Positions 32,745 to 42,307 are shown, numbered from the stretch's first letter. The stretch is 64,000 nucleotides of DNA from Ruminococcus sp. (GCA_019420505.1 JAHZHC010000005.1:1-64000); one strand, 5' to 3'. The notes: generated by a model not told the origin, from the sequence alone. Translations and numbers: made by a program.

Positions 32745-35087
32745 TTATTCTCCTGTAAGCAATGCTCTCGGAGAAATTTTCCTAATTTTCAAGGACAACA
32801 GACAGACTGTTAAAAAAGCGCACAGCACAAGTCCGATTCCCGCAATCGCAATAAATCCAACAGGAACGGTAAATGTACATTCAACAATGCCGATACTACT
32901 TAAAAACAGTGCGGTCAATGGGTTAATTATTATGCTGCTCAGGGTTAGCCCTACCGCAGCAGAAACAATAGTTGCCGGCATAAATGACAGTGCTGTCTGT
33001 AAAATGAGCTGCTTTGTTGTAAAACCAAGTGCCTTCATAATTCCATAATCGTGAAGCTTATTGTTAAGCATTGTGCGCACAAGCAGGTAAAGGACAAACG
33101 CAATAATGATGACGGAAAGAACGAGTATGGCAACTACAATGATAGTCATAAGCATTACATAAACACCTGCAGTAGCTTCTATTATTGTTAGAATGTTGAT
33201 CGTGGTATTTATACTGTCACCAAAAATTTCTTTCATTTCCAGATTGAATGCGTCAATATCCGTTTCACTCGTAAGATTTATATAATATGATGTGTTTGTG
33301 AGCATCCCAAGCCGTTCATATCCTGCACGAGTAAGCAAGCAATCCCTGCCAAGATTGTTGGAAATCTGTGTAAAGCCGCAAATTAGATACTTTTCCTGTT
33401 TTCCATTTACGGTAATCTCTATTTCATCACCAATTTTCAAACCGTTTTCATCTGCGTATTTTGCCGCAACTGCAATCTCGTTGTCATATTTGGGAAATCT
33501 GCCTTCAAACACGGTATGCTGGTTGTTTAAACTTTCAAAATTATCGCAGATATTTGCCATTAGCTCTGCACCGCCGGTATGAGATACATTAAGCGAGGTA
33601 TAAAGATAAACTTTTTCTACACGGCTGTCTTCCTGCATTTTGGCAATAAAATCTCTCTCTGCATCACCTTGTATGCTGATACAGCTATCCGCTGTTTCTC
33701 CTACGATTAGATTTAGAAATGGTGTAATGTCTGCAATAACATTTTCCGTCATCAGCCCGGAAAAAGCAACGACAAGAGAAATTACAAGCATAGTAATGCA
33801 GACGGTTATATTGTGTTTTACATTCGAAAATGTCGTTTTAAGCGCAAGGGCAAGATTTAAGGTAGCTTTTGTTTTTTCCAGCGGAACGTGATTGTGTTTG
33901 AAATTATGCGTCTGAATGCCTGAACGAAGCGCATCAATAGGTTCTATCCTTTTGATTCTGTATGATGCAAAAAATACAACAAGCGCAACGGTACCGCAAA
34001 GTACAGCGAGAGTGAGTGCAAAAGGAATCAGCAAAAAGTGCATGGCATACGGAATGCCCGTCTGTGCGATCATCATGGCATTAACAGAGGGAAACAGGAG
34101 ATACGAAAGCCCAATTCCGACAACAGCTGCAATAAAGGTCAATCCCAAAAACTGCAACAACAAAGAGTGGATTAGTTGACCAGATGTATAACCCACGGAT
34201 TTCAGTGCGCCAAGGTTTTTCATATTCACCTGTATATGATTGATGATATTTGATACGATTACTACAAGTGCAATCAGCAGTATAAAAAACGCCATCGCCG
34301 CCATAATTCCCGAGCAAATCATCTGCGAAATATAGCGGGAAACCGAAACTGTTCCATAGCAGTTGCTCACCATGGTAATGTTTGGATAGTTTTCTGAAAC
34401 TGCACTTTTCAATGACGCTTCGTAATTCAAGCTCTCCGCTTTGTCGGTCAGCCGCACAGAACACAGTGTCGCCTGCGGTACATAACCGCTGTTTTGAAGC
34501 TCTGTATATTTATCTTCGGTGAGTACAATTTCAGTCAGAGTGCAATTATGCGATCCCATCATAATACTGTTGAAAAAACCGCAGACTGTATAGACTTCTT
34601 TATGACTGCCGATAGAAATTTCAATTGGTTTGCCAACGACAATATCATCTGTTTTATAGAGCATAGGCAGGTAAACACCGCTTGAATACATACCTTCCTC
34701 TACGATATCTATTTTCCCGATAGAACGTGTCAGAGCCGTCTGTTTTTCCAAGAAAACGAACCAACCGTTCATCTCGCCGCCGTTGTACGGAAACATTCCG
34801 GTCATATGCATACAGTTGTCCAAACAGTAGTCTGCGGTGCGACTGTCGTCCTCAAGCGTTTGTAACAGGAAACGATGTAATTCATCTGTATTGCCATCTA
34901 CCGATAAAGTAACATGTTCGGCATTGAACTTATCATGGTATCTTGCAAAGTTAGCTTTATAGTCCATAGAAAGCATAAGCCAAAGATTGAGCATTAATGC
35001 CGCAATTAACATCAGAATAAGAATTGCGGCTGCCTGCCCTTTGGCTTTTCGTATATTGGAGCGGGCAATCAGAAAACTCTTTCTCAT
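32745..35087 (-). CDS. ABC transporter permease with two FtsX domains
   Basis: A 780-aa integral membrane permease. It has an N-terminal membrane segment (AAAILILMLIAALMLNLWLM), an extracellular domain, three membrane segments near 260-375 (FtsX repeat one), a second anchor near 425-445, a second extracellular domain and three segments near 655-775 (FtsX repeat two). The IRKISPRALLTGE end is typical. It pairs with the ATPase that starts 1 bp upstream. Such exporters, with an adjacent two-component system, usually handle peptides or antibiotics; the substrate is inferred only as a class. Confidence 0.85.
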   Translation of the reverse strand: MRKSFLIARSNIRKAKGQAAAILILMLIAALMLNLWLMLSMDYKANFARYHDKFNAEHVTLSVDGNTDELHRFLLQTLEDDSRTADYCLDNCMHMTGMFPYNGGEMNGWFVFLEKQTALTRSIGKIDIVEEGMYSSGVYLPMLYKTDDIVVGKPIEISIGSHKEVYTVCGFFNSIMMGSHNCTLTEIVLTEDKYTELQNSGYVPQATLCSVRLTDKAESLNYEASLKSAVSENYPNITMVSNCYGTVSVSRYISQMICSGIMAAMAFFILLIALVVIVSNIINHIQVNMKNLGALKSVGYTSGQLIHSLLLQFLGLTFIAAVVGIGLSYLLFPSVNAMMIAQTGIPYAMHFLLIPFALTLAVLCGTVALVVFFASYRIKRIEPIDALRSGIQTHNFKHNHVPLEKTKATLNLALALKTTFSNVKHNITVCITMLVISLVVAFSGLMTENVIADITPFLNLIVGETADSCISIQGDAERDFIAKMQEDSRVEKVYLYTSLNVSHTGGAELMANICDNFESLNNQHTVFEGRFPKYDNEIAVAAKYADENGLKIGDEIEITVNGKQEKYLICGFTQISNNLGRDCLLTRAGYERLGMLTNTSYYINLTSETDIDAFNLEMKEIFGDSINTTINILTIIEATAGVYVMLMTIIVVAILVLSVIIIAFVLYLLVRTMLNNKLHDYGIMKALGFTTKQLILQTALSFMPATIVSAAVGLTLSSIIINPLTALFLSSIGIVECTFTVPVGFIAIAGIGLVLCAFLTVCLLSLKIRKISPRALLTGE

Positions 35088-35088
35088 A

Positions 35089-35847
35089 TTACCACCCCAT
35101 ATCTTTTAAGAAGGCGGAAAGTTTTTCGTGTCTTGCCGTGTCGCCGTGAACATACTTGCCCAAGTCACATTCGCCTAAAATCACGCCATCTTTTAAGTAC
35201 AGAATGCGGTTGCCACGTCGGGCGGAGCGCATATCGTGTGTAACCATTACCACACTTTGCCCCTGTTCGTTGAATCTTGTCAAAGTATCTAAAACATCAA
35301 GTCCGGTTTTGCTGTTGAGTGCACCTGTGGGTTCATCGGCAAACAGAATTTCCGGTGCGTTTATCAGCGCCCGAACGATTCCCACACGCTGAGCTTCCCC
35401 GCCGGAAAGCTGCGTAGGAAACTTCATCTGTGTATCTTCGGAAATATCTACTGCCGCAAACAACTCTTTGGCTTTTGCCACAATTGCTTTTTTATCCTTG
35501 TTTACGAGAAGTCCTGCGGAAAGCACATTGTCCATAACGCTCATTCCATCAATGAGATAGATTTGCTGGAACACAAATCCGCAATGGTTGCGTCGAAACA
35601 CGGCAAGACCGTCTTGTGACAATTCGGATATGATCGTATCCCCAAATATAATCGTACCAAGTGTTGGGGTGTCCATTCCTGACAGAGCATACAAAAGCGT
35701 GGATTTTCCCGCTCCGCTTGCCCCCATGATAACGGTAAAATCACCCTTGTAGAGCTGCAAATCAATATTTCTCAGAACGTGCTGCATGGCGCCGCCGTTT
35801 GAAAAGGATTTACTTAATTTTTCAGTCGTTAATAAAATTTCTTTCAT
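35089..35847 (-). CDS. ABC transporter ATP-binding protein (LolD/MacB type)
   Basis: A 252-aa ATPase with Walker A GASGAGKST near residue 41-49, Q-loop FVFQQIY near 92, signature LSGGEAQR near 147, Walker B ILFADEPTG near 168 and the switch His in MVTHD near 202. It drives the FtsX-type permease next to it. The ATG at 35847 has GGAGG 8 bp upstream, so the longer ORF is not used. It is transcribed with the two-component genes upstream. Confidence 0.92.
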   Translation of the reverse strand: MKEILLTTEKLSKSFSNGGAMQHVLRNIDLQLYKGDFTVIMGASGAGKSTLLYALSGMDTPTLGTIIFGDTIISELSQDGLAVFRRNHCGFVFQQIYLIDGMSVMDNVLSAGLLVNKDKKAIVAKAKELFAAVDISEDTQMKFPTQLSGGEAQRVGIVRALINAPEILFADEPTGALNSKTGLDVLDTLTRFNEQGQSVVMVTHDMRSARRGNRILYLKDGVILGECDLGKYVHGDTARHEKLSAFLKDMGW

Positions 35848-35924
35848 GCGGTAAGCCTCCTTTTTACACATTCTATTTTACTTTTTTAATTCTTAACTGT
35901 CTTTATGCAATCCTTAAATATTCC

Positions 35925-37190
35925 TTAAATCGTACTGTCCAGAGCGATCCAAACAGTCGCTTTCAAACCGCTTTGCCCGTTTTCAATATCCAGCCTTCCC
36001 AGCATTCTTTCCATGCAATAATCGGAAATATACAGCCCCAAACCTGCACCGTCGATGTTCTTTGTATTGCTGCCACGCTTAAATTTCTCTTTCAGAAGCG
36101 GCAATTCCGATTCATCAATACCTCCGCCGTAATCTTCGATACAAACAGTAAGATACTTTTCCTCCATACATACCACTACATTAATATTTGTATCGGCGTA
36201 TTTATAGGAGTTAGCAAAAATATTATCAAACACCTGTTGCAAGCGCAGCCGGTCTGCAAGCAGCATACAGGCAGGGATAAGCGGTATTTGTGCCCGGTGC
36301 AGATAATCGGCATTTTGAAGCAAAACCCGCAGTTCCTCGCTCTTCAAAGCTGTTGACGTGACCGAAAGCTCGTGAAGCTCTTCCAGTGTGGCTGAAAACA
36401 GGTTTGTAACTAAGGTGTTGATCTGATCTGCTTTTTGAACAATCTGTTTATAGTTCTCCTTGATTTTTTCGTCCGCTGCCAAAGCCGCACCTACCTCAGA
36501 AGCAGCCTTAATACTTGCTGTCGGCGTTTTAATATCGTGAGACAGCTTTGCCACCAGCTCTTTTTTACTTGCATTTGCCCTTGCCTCGGCAATTCTTGCC
36601 TTTTTGAGTTCGGAACGCATCATATCAAAGCTCTCCGTAAAAGCCCCAAATAGATTTTGTCGATCCATTTCAAGAGGAAAGTCCAAATTACCACCCGCAA
36701 CTCGCTCGGCAAAATTTTTCAGCTTACGAAAGGGCTTTATTACAATGCGGCGCAAATAGAAAAAATATGCTGTACCAATACCGCATTGCATAAGCATTAC
36801 TAATATGACAGCAGAAATAACAGTCTGCTTTTCGACTTGAAAAGCTATTGAATCATTATTGTAAACAATGAGCTTTCCTACAACCGAGTTGCCGACTTCT
36901 ATGTCAAGAATAGTATCCTTGTGGTTAATGGCCGCATTTATACTTTCGCTGAGTCCGGGTTTAGTTCTATACAGAACTGCTCCATCGGAATCAAGAACGA
37001 CATAATCAAGCGTTGTGTGACTATTGTGGGCTTCAAAAGAATCCCAATCGCTTTGTACAGTTTGTATGATTTCATTGATCGTTACCGTATCCTGCAAATG
37101 CTCTGCCTTTGGATGTACAAACCATATGAGAAAGGCAAGTTCCACCAGAAAGGTAATAATCAGTCCACCGAAAAAAATACGACTTCTCAT
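35925..37190 (-). CDS. sensor histidine kinase
   Basis: A 421-aa membrane kinase. There is a membrane segment at ~6-25, an extracellular sensor of about 110 aa, a second segment near 130-150, a HAMP linker, the phospho-acceptor KLSHDIKTPTAS with His near 218, the N box NIFANSYKYAD near 328, and G boxes DYGGGIDE and GAGLGLYIS. The start overlaps the regulator stop by 4 bp. It probably senses an envelope stress or peptide and controls the adjoining ABC exporter. Confidence 0.9.
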   Translation of the reverse strand: MRSRIFFGGLIITFLVELAFLIWFVHPKAEHLQDTVTINEIIQTVQSDWDSFEAHNSHTTLDYVVLDSDGAVLYRTKPGLSESINAAINHKDTILDIEVGNSVVGKLIVYNNDSIAFQVEKQTVISAVILVMLMQCGIGTAYFFYLRRIVIKPFRKLKNFAERVAGGNLDFPLEMDRQNLFGAFTESFDMMRSELKKARIAEARANASKKELVAKLSHDIKTPTASIKAASEVGAALAADEKIKENYKQIVQKADQINTLVTNLFSATLEELHELSVTSTALKSEELRVLLQNADYLHRAQIPLIPACMLLADRLRLQQVFDNIFANSYKYADTNINVVVCMEEKYLTVCIEDYGGGIDESELPLLKEKFKRGSNTKNIDGAGLGLYISDYCMERMLGRLDIENGQSGLKATVWIALDSTI

Positions 37191-37867
37191 TGCTTTCCTC
37201 CGACGAATTTGTAACCATCACCCCAAACAGTAAGGATATATTCAGGATTACTCGGTTCACGCTCAATCGCTTCACGAATTTTACGTATATGAACATTCAG
37301 CGTGCTGTCACCTGTAAATTTATCTTCCCAGACCTTTTCAAAAATTTCCTGTTTTGAAATCATCCGACCTGCGTTTTGAATTAAGTAGGTCAGCAGCTTA
37401 AATTCAAGTGAGGTTAGTTTTACGGATTCTTGGTCAATGAAAACCTGCCTTGCACTGAAATCTACACACAAATACCCATCGTCATATTTTACTGCCTCCT
37501 TATTTCCATAGCGTTTAAGCACCGCCTTGACTTTTGCCAGTAAAACACTTAAGGAATACGGCTTTTGAATATAATCGTCGCCACCAATGCTCAGGGCGAT
37601 AATTTGATCATCGTCACTTGTCCGGGCAGATATAAACAATATAGGAACTTCCATGGTTTCTCGCAGTTCCTTACAAAGCGCAAAGCCACTGCCGTCACCA
37701 AGATTTATATCCAGCAAAAGCAGCCTTGCAGTGTTTTCCTTAAAAAAGCACCTGCAATCTGAAACACTGTATGCAAGAGCAGTTTTAACATCAAACAGAT
37801 TGAAGTATTCCGCTGTACTGTCAGCAAGCAGTTTTTCGTCATCTATAATTAAACAATCATATGTCAT
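37187..37867 (-). CDS. OmpR-family response regulator
   Basis: A 226-aa regulator. The receiver domain has the acidic pair IIDDE near residue 10, phospho-acceptor Asp in LLDINLGDG near 51 and Lys in IQKPYSL near 100; the C-terminal winged helix reads LTSLEFKLLTYLIQNAGRMI with DSTLNVHIRKIRE. It heads the operon regulator-kinase-ATPase-permease. AAGGAG lies 8 bp before the ATG. A promoter lies about 250 bp upstream at 38114-38142. Confidence 0.92.
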   Translation of the reverse strand: MTYDCLIIDDEKLLADSTAEYFNLFDVKTALAYSVSDCRCFFKENTARLLLLDINLGDGSGFALCKELRETMEVPILFISARTSDDDQIIALSIGGDDYIQKPYSLSVLLAKVKAVLKRYGNKEAVKYDDGYLCVDFSARQVFIDQESVKLTSLEFKLLTYLIQNAGRMISKQEIFEKVWEDKFTGDSTLNVHIRKIREAIEREPSNPEYILTVWGDGYKFVGGKQ

Positions 37868-38113
37868 TTGTTATCTCCTTTTCAAATATTTTAAGCAATC
37901 TGCTGTTTTTCAACTTGCGGCTTCTTTCTGCGACCATCTACCGGTCTTTCTGCGCTTTGGGAAATTAACCAAGTGTTCTCCATTTTGACAGCGTCTTTGA
38001 TTCGCCCCGCATTGCAATACTGTAATATCCGCCTGTCTGATATTCCCCATTTTAGGCTGCTTCTTTTGTTGTGTTATAATCTATACCGCACCTCCGAATA
38101 AGCTCATAGCTAT

Positions 38114-38142
38114 ATTATACTTGGTTTGTCCGAAGAATACAA
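38114..38142 (-). promoter_or_regulatory. promoter of the two-component/ABC operon
   Basis: Minus-strand TTGTAT (38142-38137), 17 bp, TATAAT (38119-38114). The leader of about 240 nt contains a 46-codon ORF without a good ribosome-binding site (starting MGNIRQADITVLQCGANQ) that looks like a gene relic. The remaining stretch to 38,626 holds nothing that I can assign. Confidence 0.6.
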
Positions 38143-38626
38143 GTGTACGAATTTGAATTTTTCGTAATTTCTATGTATCAGCCGCTTGCAGGTTACAGGA
38201 GGCTCTTTTAACTCCGTATCCGAATATTCTTCTAAGTTTTACAAAATGTGGCGATCAAATAAAGGGCTTCAGGGATTTTACCTGAAAAGTGCATTTGTGG
38301 TATCAGAAAGGCGATGCTTGCTGGTATATTACATAACATTTTCAGTTTATTTGTGCTTTCACAACCCAAAAATAAAAAAACTGCGGCTTTATGCAATGCT
38401 CTGAAAACTGACGCCCTGTAATATCTCTTTTTTCGGGTAGTACAGGTAGTTTCTAATGGGGAGAGGTGTGGAGAGGGGGAACAAGCGTCAGGATAGGGTT
38501 GCTTTATTTGATAACATTTTTACAACAATTCGAGCTTTTGTCATGATTTAATACATTGCAAGTAATAGGTGTTTTACTGCCGTGTTATCTTGAAAATCGT
38601 GATAACAATAGTCCGAAAATAACAAA

Positions 38627-38651
38627 ACGGCAGGAATTTCGTTCCTACCGT
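38627..38651 (-). terminator. terminator downstream of tRNA-Ser(CGA)
   Basis: On the minus strand ACGGTAGGAA pairs with TTCCTGCCGT (38651-38642 with 38636-38627, one mismatch), followed by TTTGTTATTTT. Confidence 0.6.
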
Positions 38652-38708
38652 AAAACTGATTAGGGTATGGAAAAACCGCATAAACACAGGGCTTATGCGG
38701 AATCCCGA

Positions 38709-38797
38709 TGGCGGAAGCGGTGGGATTCGAACCCACGGTACCGTGAGGTACAACTGATTTCGAGTCAGTCCCGTTATGACCACTTCGATACGCTTCC
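38709..38797 (-). tRNA. tRNA-Ser(CGA)
   Basis: An 89-nt class II tRNA: acceptor GGAAGCG/CGCTTCC, anticodon stem ACTGA/TCAGT enclosing CTCGAAA (anticodon CGA), a long variable arm (TACCTCACGGTA), T-arm GTGGG/CCCAC with TTCGAAT and encoded GCCA. A 5' half-copy lies exactly 200 bp upstream, between it and its apparent promoter. Confidence 0.93.
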
Positions 38798-38956
38798 GTG
38801 TATATTCATCCGCAGTATTTCCGAGGCTTTTTTGAAATTCAAAATCGCTTTGGAAAGAACTGACGGAAAGAACAGCAAAATATTTTAGTTTTCGAACTGT
38901 GAAAGTCCTTGCAAATAGGGGATTTTCGGCGGACGAAACGGACAGTCGGCTCGAGA

Positions 38957-38997
38957 ATTTCGAGTCAGGCCCGTTATGACCACTTCGATACGCTTCC
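38957..38997 (-). pseudogene. 5' half of tRNA-Ser(CGA) (tRNA remnant)
   Basis: 41 nt match the 5' part of the intact tRNA (38757-38797) with one mismatch: acceptor 5' strand, D-arm and anticodon arm through the CGA loop. After the loop the sequence is unrelated. The offset is exactly 200 bp. It is a truncated duplicate, perhaps a scar of element integration in the anticodon loop. Confidence 0.8.
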
Positions 38998-39091
38998 ATA
39001 TTCAATTTTAAGTACGAAGAGTATAAAATAATACAAAAAATCAAACTATAAATCACTTGAAAATTCCTGCAAATATTTATATAGCTATAAT

Positions 39092-39120
39092 ATTATACAC
39101 TATTATCAACAAAATTGCAA
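39092..39120 (-). promoter_or_regulatory. promoter reading into the tRNA-Ser region
   Basis: Minus-strand TTGCAA (39120-39115), 17 bp, TATAAT (39097-39092). It lies about 95 bp before the tRNA remnant and probably supplies the transcript of the intact tRNA-Ser too. The rest of 38,998-39,302 is AT-rich and shows no gene. Confidence 0.55.
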
Positions 39121-39302
39121 GACTTATAAAAATTTTATTTTAAATTTTATTGCACTTCAATAGTTATTTCATCAATATAATAAATCTTTCTTTATATAGT
39201 CTCAAATAGAAAATTATACATGCATCAGATGCAGTATTTTAACAGCGTCAAAAGTTGTTCTATATATTTTTTGCACGAAATGGATCAACCCTAACCTATA
39301 TT

Positions 39303-39839
39303 CTATTTTTCCATAATATCAATCAGCTTGTCTGCAAGCTGCTCCGGAGTTTCTACACAGCCATTTATCAGCCAAAGTAAAAAAATATTAAAAATTCCTC
39401 CGGAAAGAAAATTAGATTTGAATTCATCATATATACCTTTATAAAACATGATAAATACCCTGTCAAATTCATCCTTTATCAGATATATCAGTCCTGCTCT
39501 GTAAAATATGGTGCAGATATCTTTATATTGTGTTAAATGAGTAAATAATTTTATAAAATAATCTGTTATTGAATCATTTTTAAAACTTATTCTTGAATTA
39601 ATAATAAAATTTTCCGTTATTTTCATAAGCCATTTTTTCAGGACATCCTCCTTGCTGTCAAAATTACGGTAAAAAGATGCTCTGCCAACGCCAGCTTCCT
39701 TACATAATTCACTAATGGAAATTTCGCTTATTTTTTTTACTGACAGCAGTTTAAAAAGTACTTCTGTTATATGCCTGATAACATATTTTTTTCGTCCTTC
39801 ATTGCTTGTCGATGATACAAATTGTAATGTTTGTCTCAT
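39303..39839 (-). CDS. TetR/AcrR-family regulator
   Basis: A 178-aa repressor. The N-terminal helix-turn-helix (KISEISISELCKEAGVGRASFYRNFDSKEDVL, residues ~37-68) is the standard TetR DNA-binding unit, and a C-terminal ligand/dimer region ends PEQLADKLIDIME. It is divergent from the micropeptide/esterase pair, which it probably regulates. Confidence 0.88.
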   Translation of the reverse strand: MRQTLQFVSSTSNEGRKKYVIRHITEVLFKLLSVKKISEISISELCKEAGVGRASFYRNFDSKEDVLKKWLMKITENFIINSRISFKNDSITDYFIKLFTHLTQYKDICTIFYRAGLIYLIKDEFDRVFIMFYKGIYDEFKSNFLSGGIFNIFLLWLINGCVETPEQLADKLIDIMEK

Positions 39840-39955
39840 TTTTCTTACTCCTATTGCTAAAGTAAAGATTCACTGATATAATAAATTGTATCGGTTATAT
39901 TTTATTATAGTATAGTCAAATTGCAGTGTCAAGAAGACAGAAAGGAAATGATAAA

Positions 39956-40090
39956 ATGTCAATTATTGCAAAACGAATTATAATTATGATCATTGTTATT
40001 ATAATAGCAGCCATTTTAGGTCGGCTTGCAATACGTGGATTCATGAATTTTTTAATGGGAGGAACAATGTTCGGAGGTAATTTCCTATGA
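39956..40090 (+). CDS. 44-aa single-span membrane peptide
   Basis: A micropeptide starting MSIIAKRIIIMIIVIIIAAI, with one strongly hydrophobic helix (residues 8-25) followed by a Gly/Phe/Met-rich tail (MGGTMFGGNF). AAAGGAAA precedes it, and its TGA overlaps the ATG of the esterase gene. It is likely co-translated with that gene and under TetR control. Function unknown; possibly an accessory subunit for the anchored esterase. Confidence 0.6.
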   Translation: MSIIAKRIIIMIIVIIIAAILGRLAIRGFMNFLMGGTMFGGNFL

Positions 40091-41064
40091 AAAATAAAAA
40101 AAGAAAGGGTAAAGGAATGTTTGTATTTATCTGTATATTAGCGTTTATCGTTTCTTTTGGGATTGGAGCGGCTTCAAAGTTTGTTATTAAACCGTCATGG
40201 TCTAAAGATTATAGTGTAGAATGGAGCAATGATCTGGGTACACTAAAGGTCGATATGCCTTACAGCAAAGGTGAAGCAAACAAATTTGATCTCTATCTCC
40301 CGAAAGATAATACGAAACAAAATTATGGTCTTGTTGTATATCTCCATGCTGGTGGATTTACGCAAGGAGATAAATCAGAAGATGCCGAAATGCTGTCATG
40401 GCTCTGCTCTAAGGGCTATGTAGCTTGCGGTATTAACTATACGCTCCGTACCGAAACAAATAACGCCAGCGTTCTCACGCAGTCAAATGAAATAAAAGAA
40501 GCAATGCCAAAAGTTATTGAAGAAGCTGAGAAACTTGGCTACCATATTAACAAAATGGCTATCGGCGGCGGCTCTGCAGGTCATGCACTGGCAATGATTT
40601 ATGCTTATAGAGATGCCGAATATTCACCGGTTCCAATAAAATTATTATTTGGCGCAGTAGGACCATCAAGTTTTTATGCAGAAGATTGGGATATATATGG
40701 TTTTGATAGAGATACAGATGAAGCAAGAGAAGGAGCATCTAATCTTCTTGGAGTTATGGGAGGTGTCAAATTAACCAAGGAAATGATTAAAGATGGATCT
40801 TATATAGAAAAATTAAAACCTATATCAGCAGTAATGTGGGTAGATGAAAATACAGTTCCAAGTGTAGTTGCTTATGGAAAACATGATAAAGTTCAACCAT
40901 TTAAAGGCTCTCAAAGATTGTTAGAAACATATAAAAAATATAATGTAGATTATAAATATTTTGAATGTTCTCATTCAGGACATGGCCTTCAAAATGATAA
41001 TAAAGTATATAAAGAATGGTTGGAAGCTGTAGAAGAATATTTAGATAAATATATGAAAAATTAA
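40087..41064 (+). CDS. membrane-anchored alpha/beta hydrolase (esterase)
   Basis: A 325-aa hydrolase with an N-terminal signal anchor (GMFVFICILAFIVSFGIGAA). The alpha/beta core shows an oxyanion segment LHAGGFTQGD near 85, the nucleophile elbow GGGSAGHA with Ser near 162, a catalytic Asp candidate in GKHDKVQP near 267 and His in SHSGHGL near 300. This is the BD-FAE/lipase-like family acting on ester substrates outside the membrane. It is coupled to the upstream membrane peptide. Confidence 0.85.
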   Translation: MKNKKRKGKGMFVFICILAFIVSFGIGAASKFVIKPSWSKDYSVEWSNDLGTLKVDMPYSKGEANKFDLYLPKDNTKQNYGLVVYLHAGGFTQGDKSEDAEMLSWLCSKGYVACGINYTLRTETNNASVLTQSNEIKEAMPKVIEEAEKLGYHINKMAIGGGSAGHALAMIYAYRDAEYSPVPIKLLFGAVGPSSFYAEDWDIYGFDRDTDEAREGASNLLGVMGGVKLTKEMIKDGSYIEKLKPISAVMWVDENTVPSVVAYGKHDKVQPFKGSQRLLETYKKYNVDYKYFECSHSGHGLQNDNKVYKEWLEAVEEYLDKYMKN

Positions 41065-41258
41065 TAGCGCATAGAAACTAAAACTTTTCAGCCCAAAACT
41101 TACCCTATAACATTATCAGAATTCATTTATTTGAATCCCCTGCCGCTGTTAAAGTAATAGGCTTATATTTCTAAAATTTTATTTAAATTTATTATTTCTA
41201 TTGTAAAAATAGTAAAAGTATTGTATAATCTAATTAATAAGATGTGGGAAGTGTTTTT

Positions 41259-41558
41259 TTGAATAAAATTAAAAACAAAAGAATATATTTAAAATTAAAT
41301 ACAAAACCCGAAAAAATCGCTGTGGCCACCGCTTTATCAACAGCTTGTGCTCTCATTTTTGATCAAAAAAAGAAAAAAATCAAACATCCCGAAAAATACC
41401 GTAATTTTATACAAAGAACAATCAGAAATTATAAATTGTTTGACGTGATCCTGACTAAAACTATTGCAAAGGAAACTGCACAAAAAACTAAAGAACAGTT
41501 TAAAGATAATACCCTCAATAATCTTGAAATAGAAAACGGAGAATTTATTGAAATATAA
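41259..41558 (+). CDS. hypothetical basic protein
   Basis: A 99-aa (from TTG) or 104-aa (from GTG at 41244) protein of unknown function. It is basic, with a short hydrophobic segment (IAVATALSTACALIF) that could be a weak membrane helix, followed by KKKKIKHPEKYRNF and a mostly helical remainder. No clear ribosome-binding site chooses the start. No relationship to its neighbours is evident. Confidence 0.5.
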   Translation: MNKIKNKRIYLKLNTKPEKIAVATALSTACALIFDQKKKKIKHPEKYRNFIQRTIRNYKLFDVILTKTIAKETAQKTKEQFKDNTLNNLEIENGEFIEI

Positions 41559-41594
41559 CTTAGCCGTATCTTTATATCTAATTTTAGTTATTTT

Positions 41595-41623
41595 TTGACA
41601 AGAATTTTATCGCATAATGCAAT
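41595..41623 (+). promoter_or_regulatory. promoter of flavin reductase gene
   Basis: TTGACA (41595-41600), 17 bp, TGCAAT (41618-41623), about 17 bp before the proposed start. It overlaps the first codons of the longest ORF, which argues for a downstream start. Confidence 0.5.
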
Positions 41624-41639
41624 AAAAGGTAGTGATAAT

Positions 41640-42242
41640 TTGGAGTATACAAAATATACTAAAGAAAGTTGGAAAGGAAGCGTTATTACCTCTCCCCTCC
41701 CGCCAACTTTAGTAACCTGCGGAACTATTGACAACCCTAATATTTTTACTGTTGCCTGGACTGGTATTCTAAACACACAACCTCCTGTTACATATATTTC
41801 TGTCAGACCGGAGAGACATTCTTACAACCTAATTAAAAACAGTAATGAATTTGTCATAAACCTTACAACCGAAGAATTGGTTAAAGCCGTAGACTTTTGC
41901 GGGGTAAAGTCCGGAAAAAACATAGATAAATTTAAAGCAATGGACTTGACGGCGCAGAAAGCCTTCACTGTAAAAGCTCCCATATTAGAACAATCACCAG
42001 TTAATATAGAATGTAAAGTACGTAATATAATCGAACTTGGTACTCATCATATGTTCATAGCTGATATTACAGCAGTTGATGCAGCATCAGAATTATTGGA
42101 CAAGAACGGAAGACTCGCTTTAGATAAAGCAGGATTATTGGCATACGCTCACGGAGAATATTTTTCGCTTGGGAAAAAACTTGGTTCTTTCGGATTTTCA
42201 GTTAAAAAGAAGAAAAAAGCCATCAAAAAGAAAAAACACTAA
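41640..42242 (+). CDS. flavin reductase-like (flavoredoxin) protein
   Basis: A 200-aa FMN-binding split-barrel protein. The N-terminal PLPPTLVTCGTIDNPNIFTV, AWTGILNTQPPVTYISVRPERHSY and FVINLTTEELVKAVDFCG segments are typical of flavoredoxin/flavin reductase family proteins. It ends in an unusual polylysine tail (KKKKKAIKKKKH). I chose TTG at 41640 because the earlier TTG lies in the promoter. It would use FMN for redox reactions in an anaerobe; partner unknown. Confidence 0.82.
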   Translation: MEYTKYTKESWKGSVITSPLPPTLVTCGTIDNPNIFTVAWTGILNTQPPVTYISVRPERHSYNLIKNSNEFVINLTTEELVKAVDFCGVKSGKNIDKFKAMDLTAQKAFTVKAPILEQSPVNIECKVRNIIELGTHHMFIADITAVDAASELLDKNGRLALDKAGLLAYAHGEYFSLGKKLGSFGFSVKKKKKAIKKKKH

Positions 42243-42279
42243 TGCTAAAATTACTACCATAATTATATAGAGTAAATCA

Positions 42280-42307
42280 AAACCATCGGTTTTACCGGTG
42301 GTTTTTT
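42280..42307 (+). terminator. rho-independent terminator
   Basis: AAACCATCGGT (42280-42290) pairs with ACCGGTGGTTT (42294-42304), followed by TTT. It ends the flavin reductase gene. The rest of 42,308-42,553 is AT-rich without a gene. Confidence 0.75.

Noticed and set aside
33292..34685. Several plus-strand ORFs inside the ABC permease gene
   Set aside because: They are antisense shadows of a 780-aa permease with clear FtsX features.
38186..38404. 72-codon plus-strand ORF between the two-component genes and tRNA-Ser
   Set aside because: No ribosome-binding site and no recognisable protein features; probably spurious.
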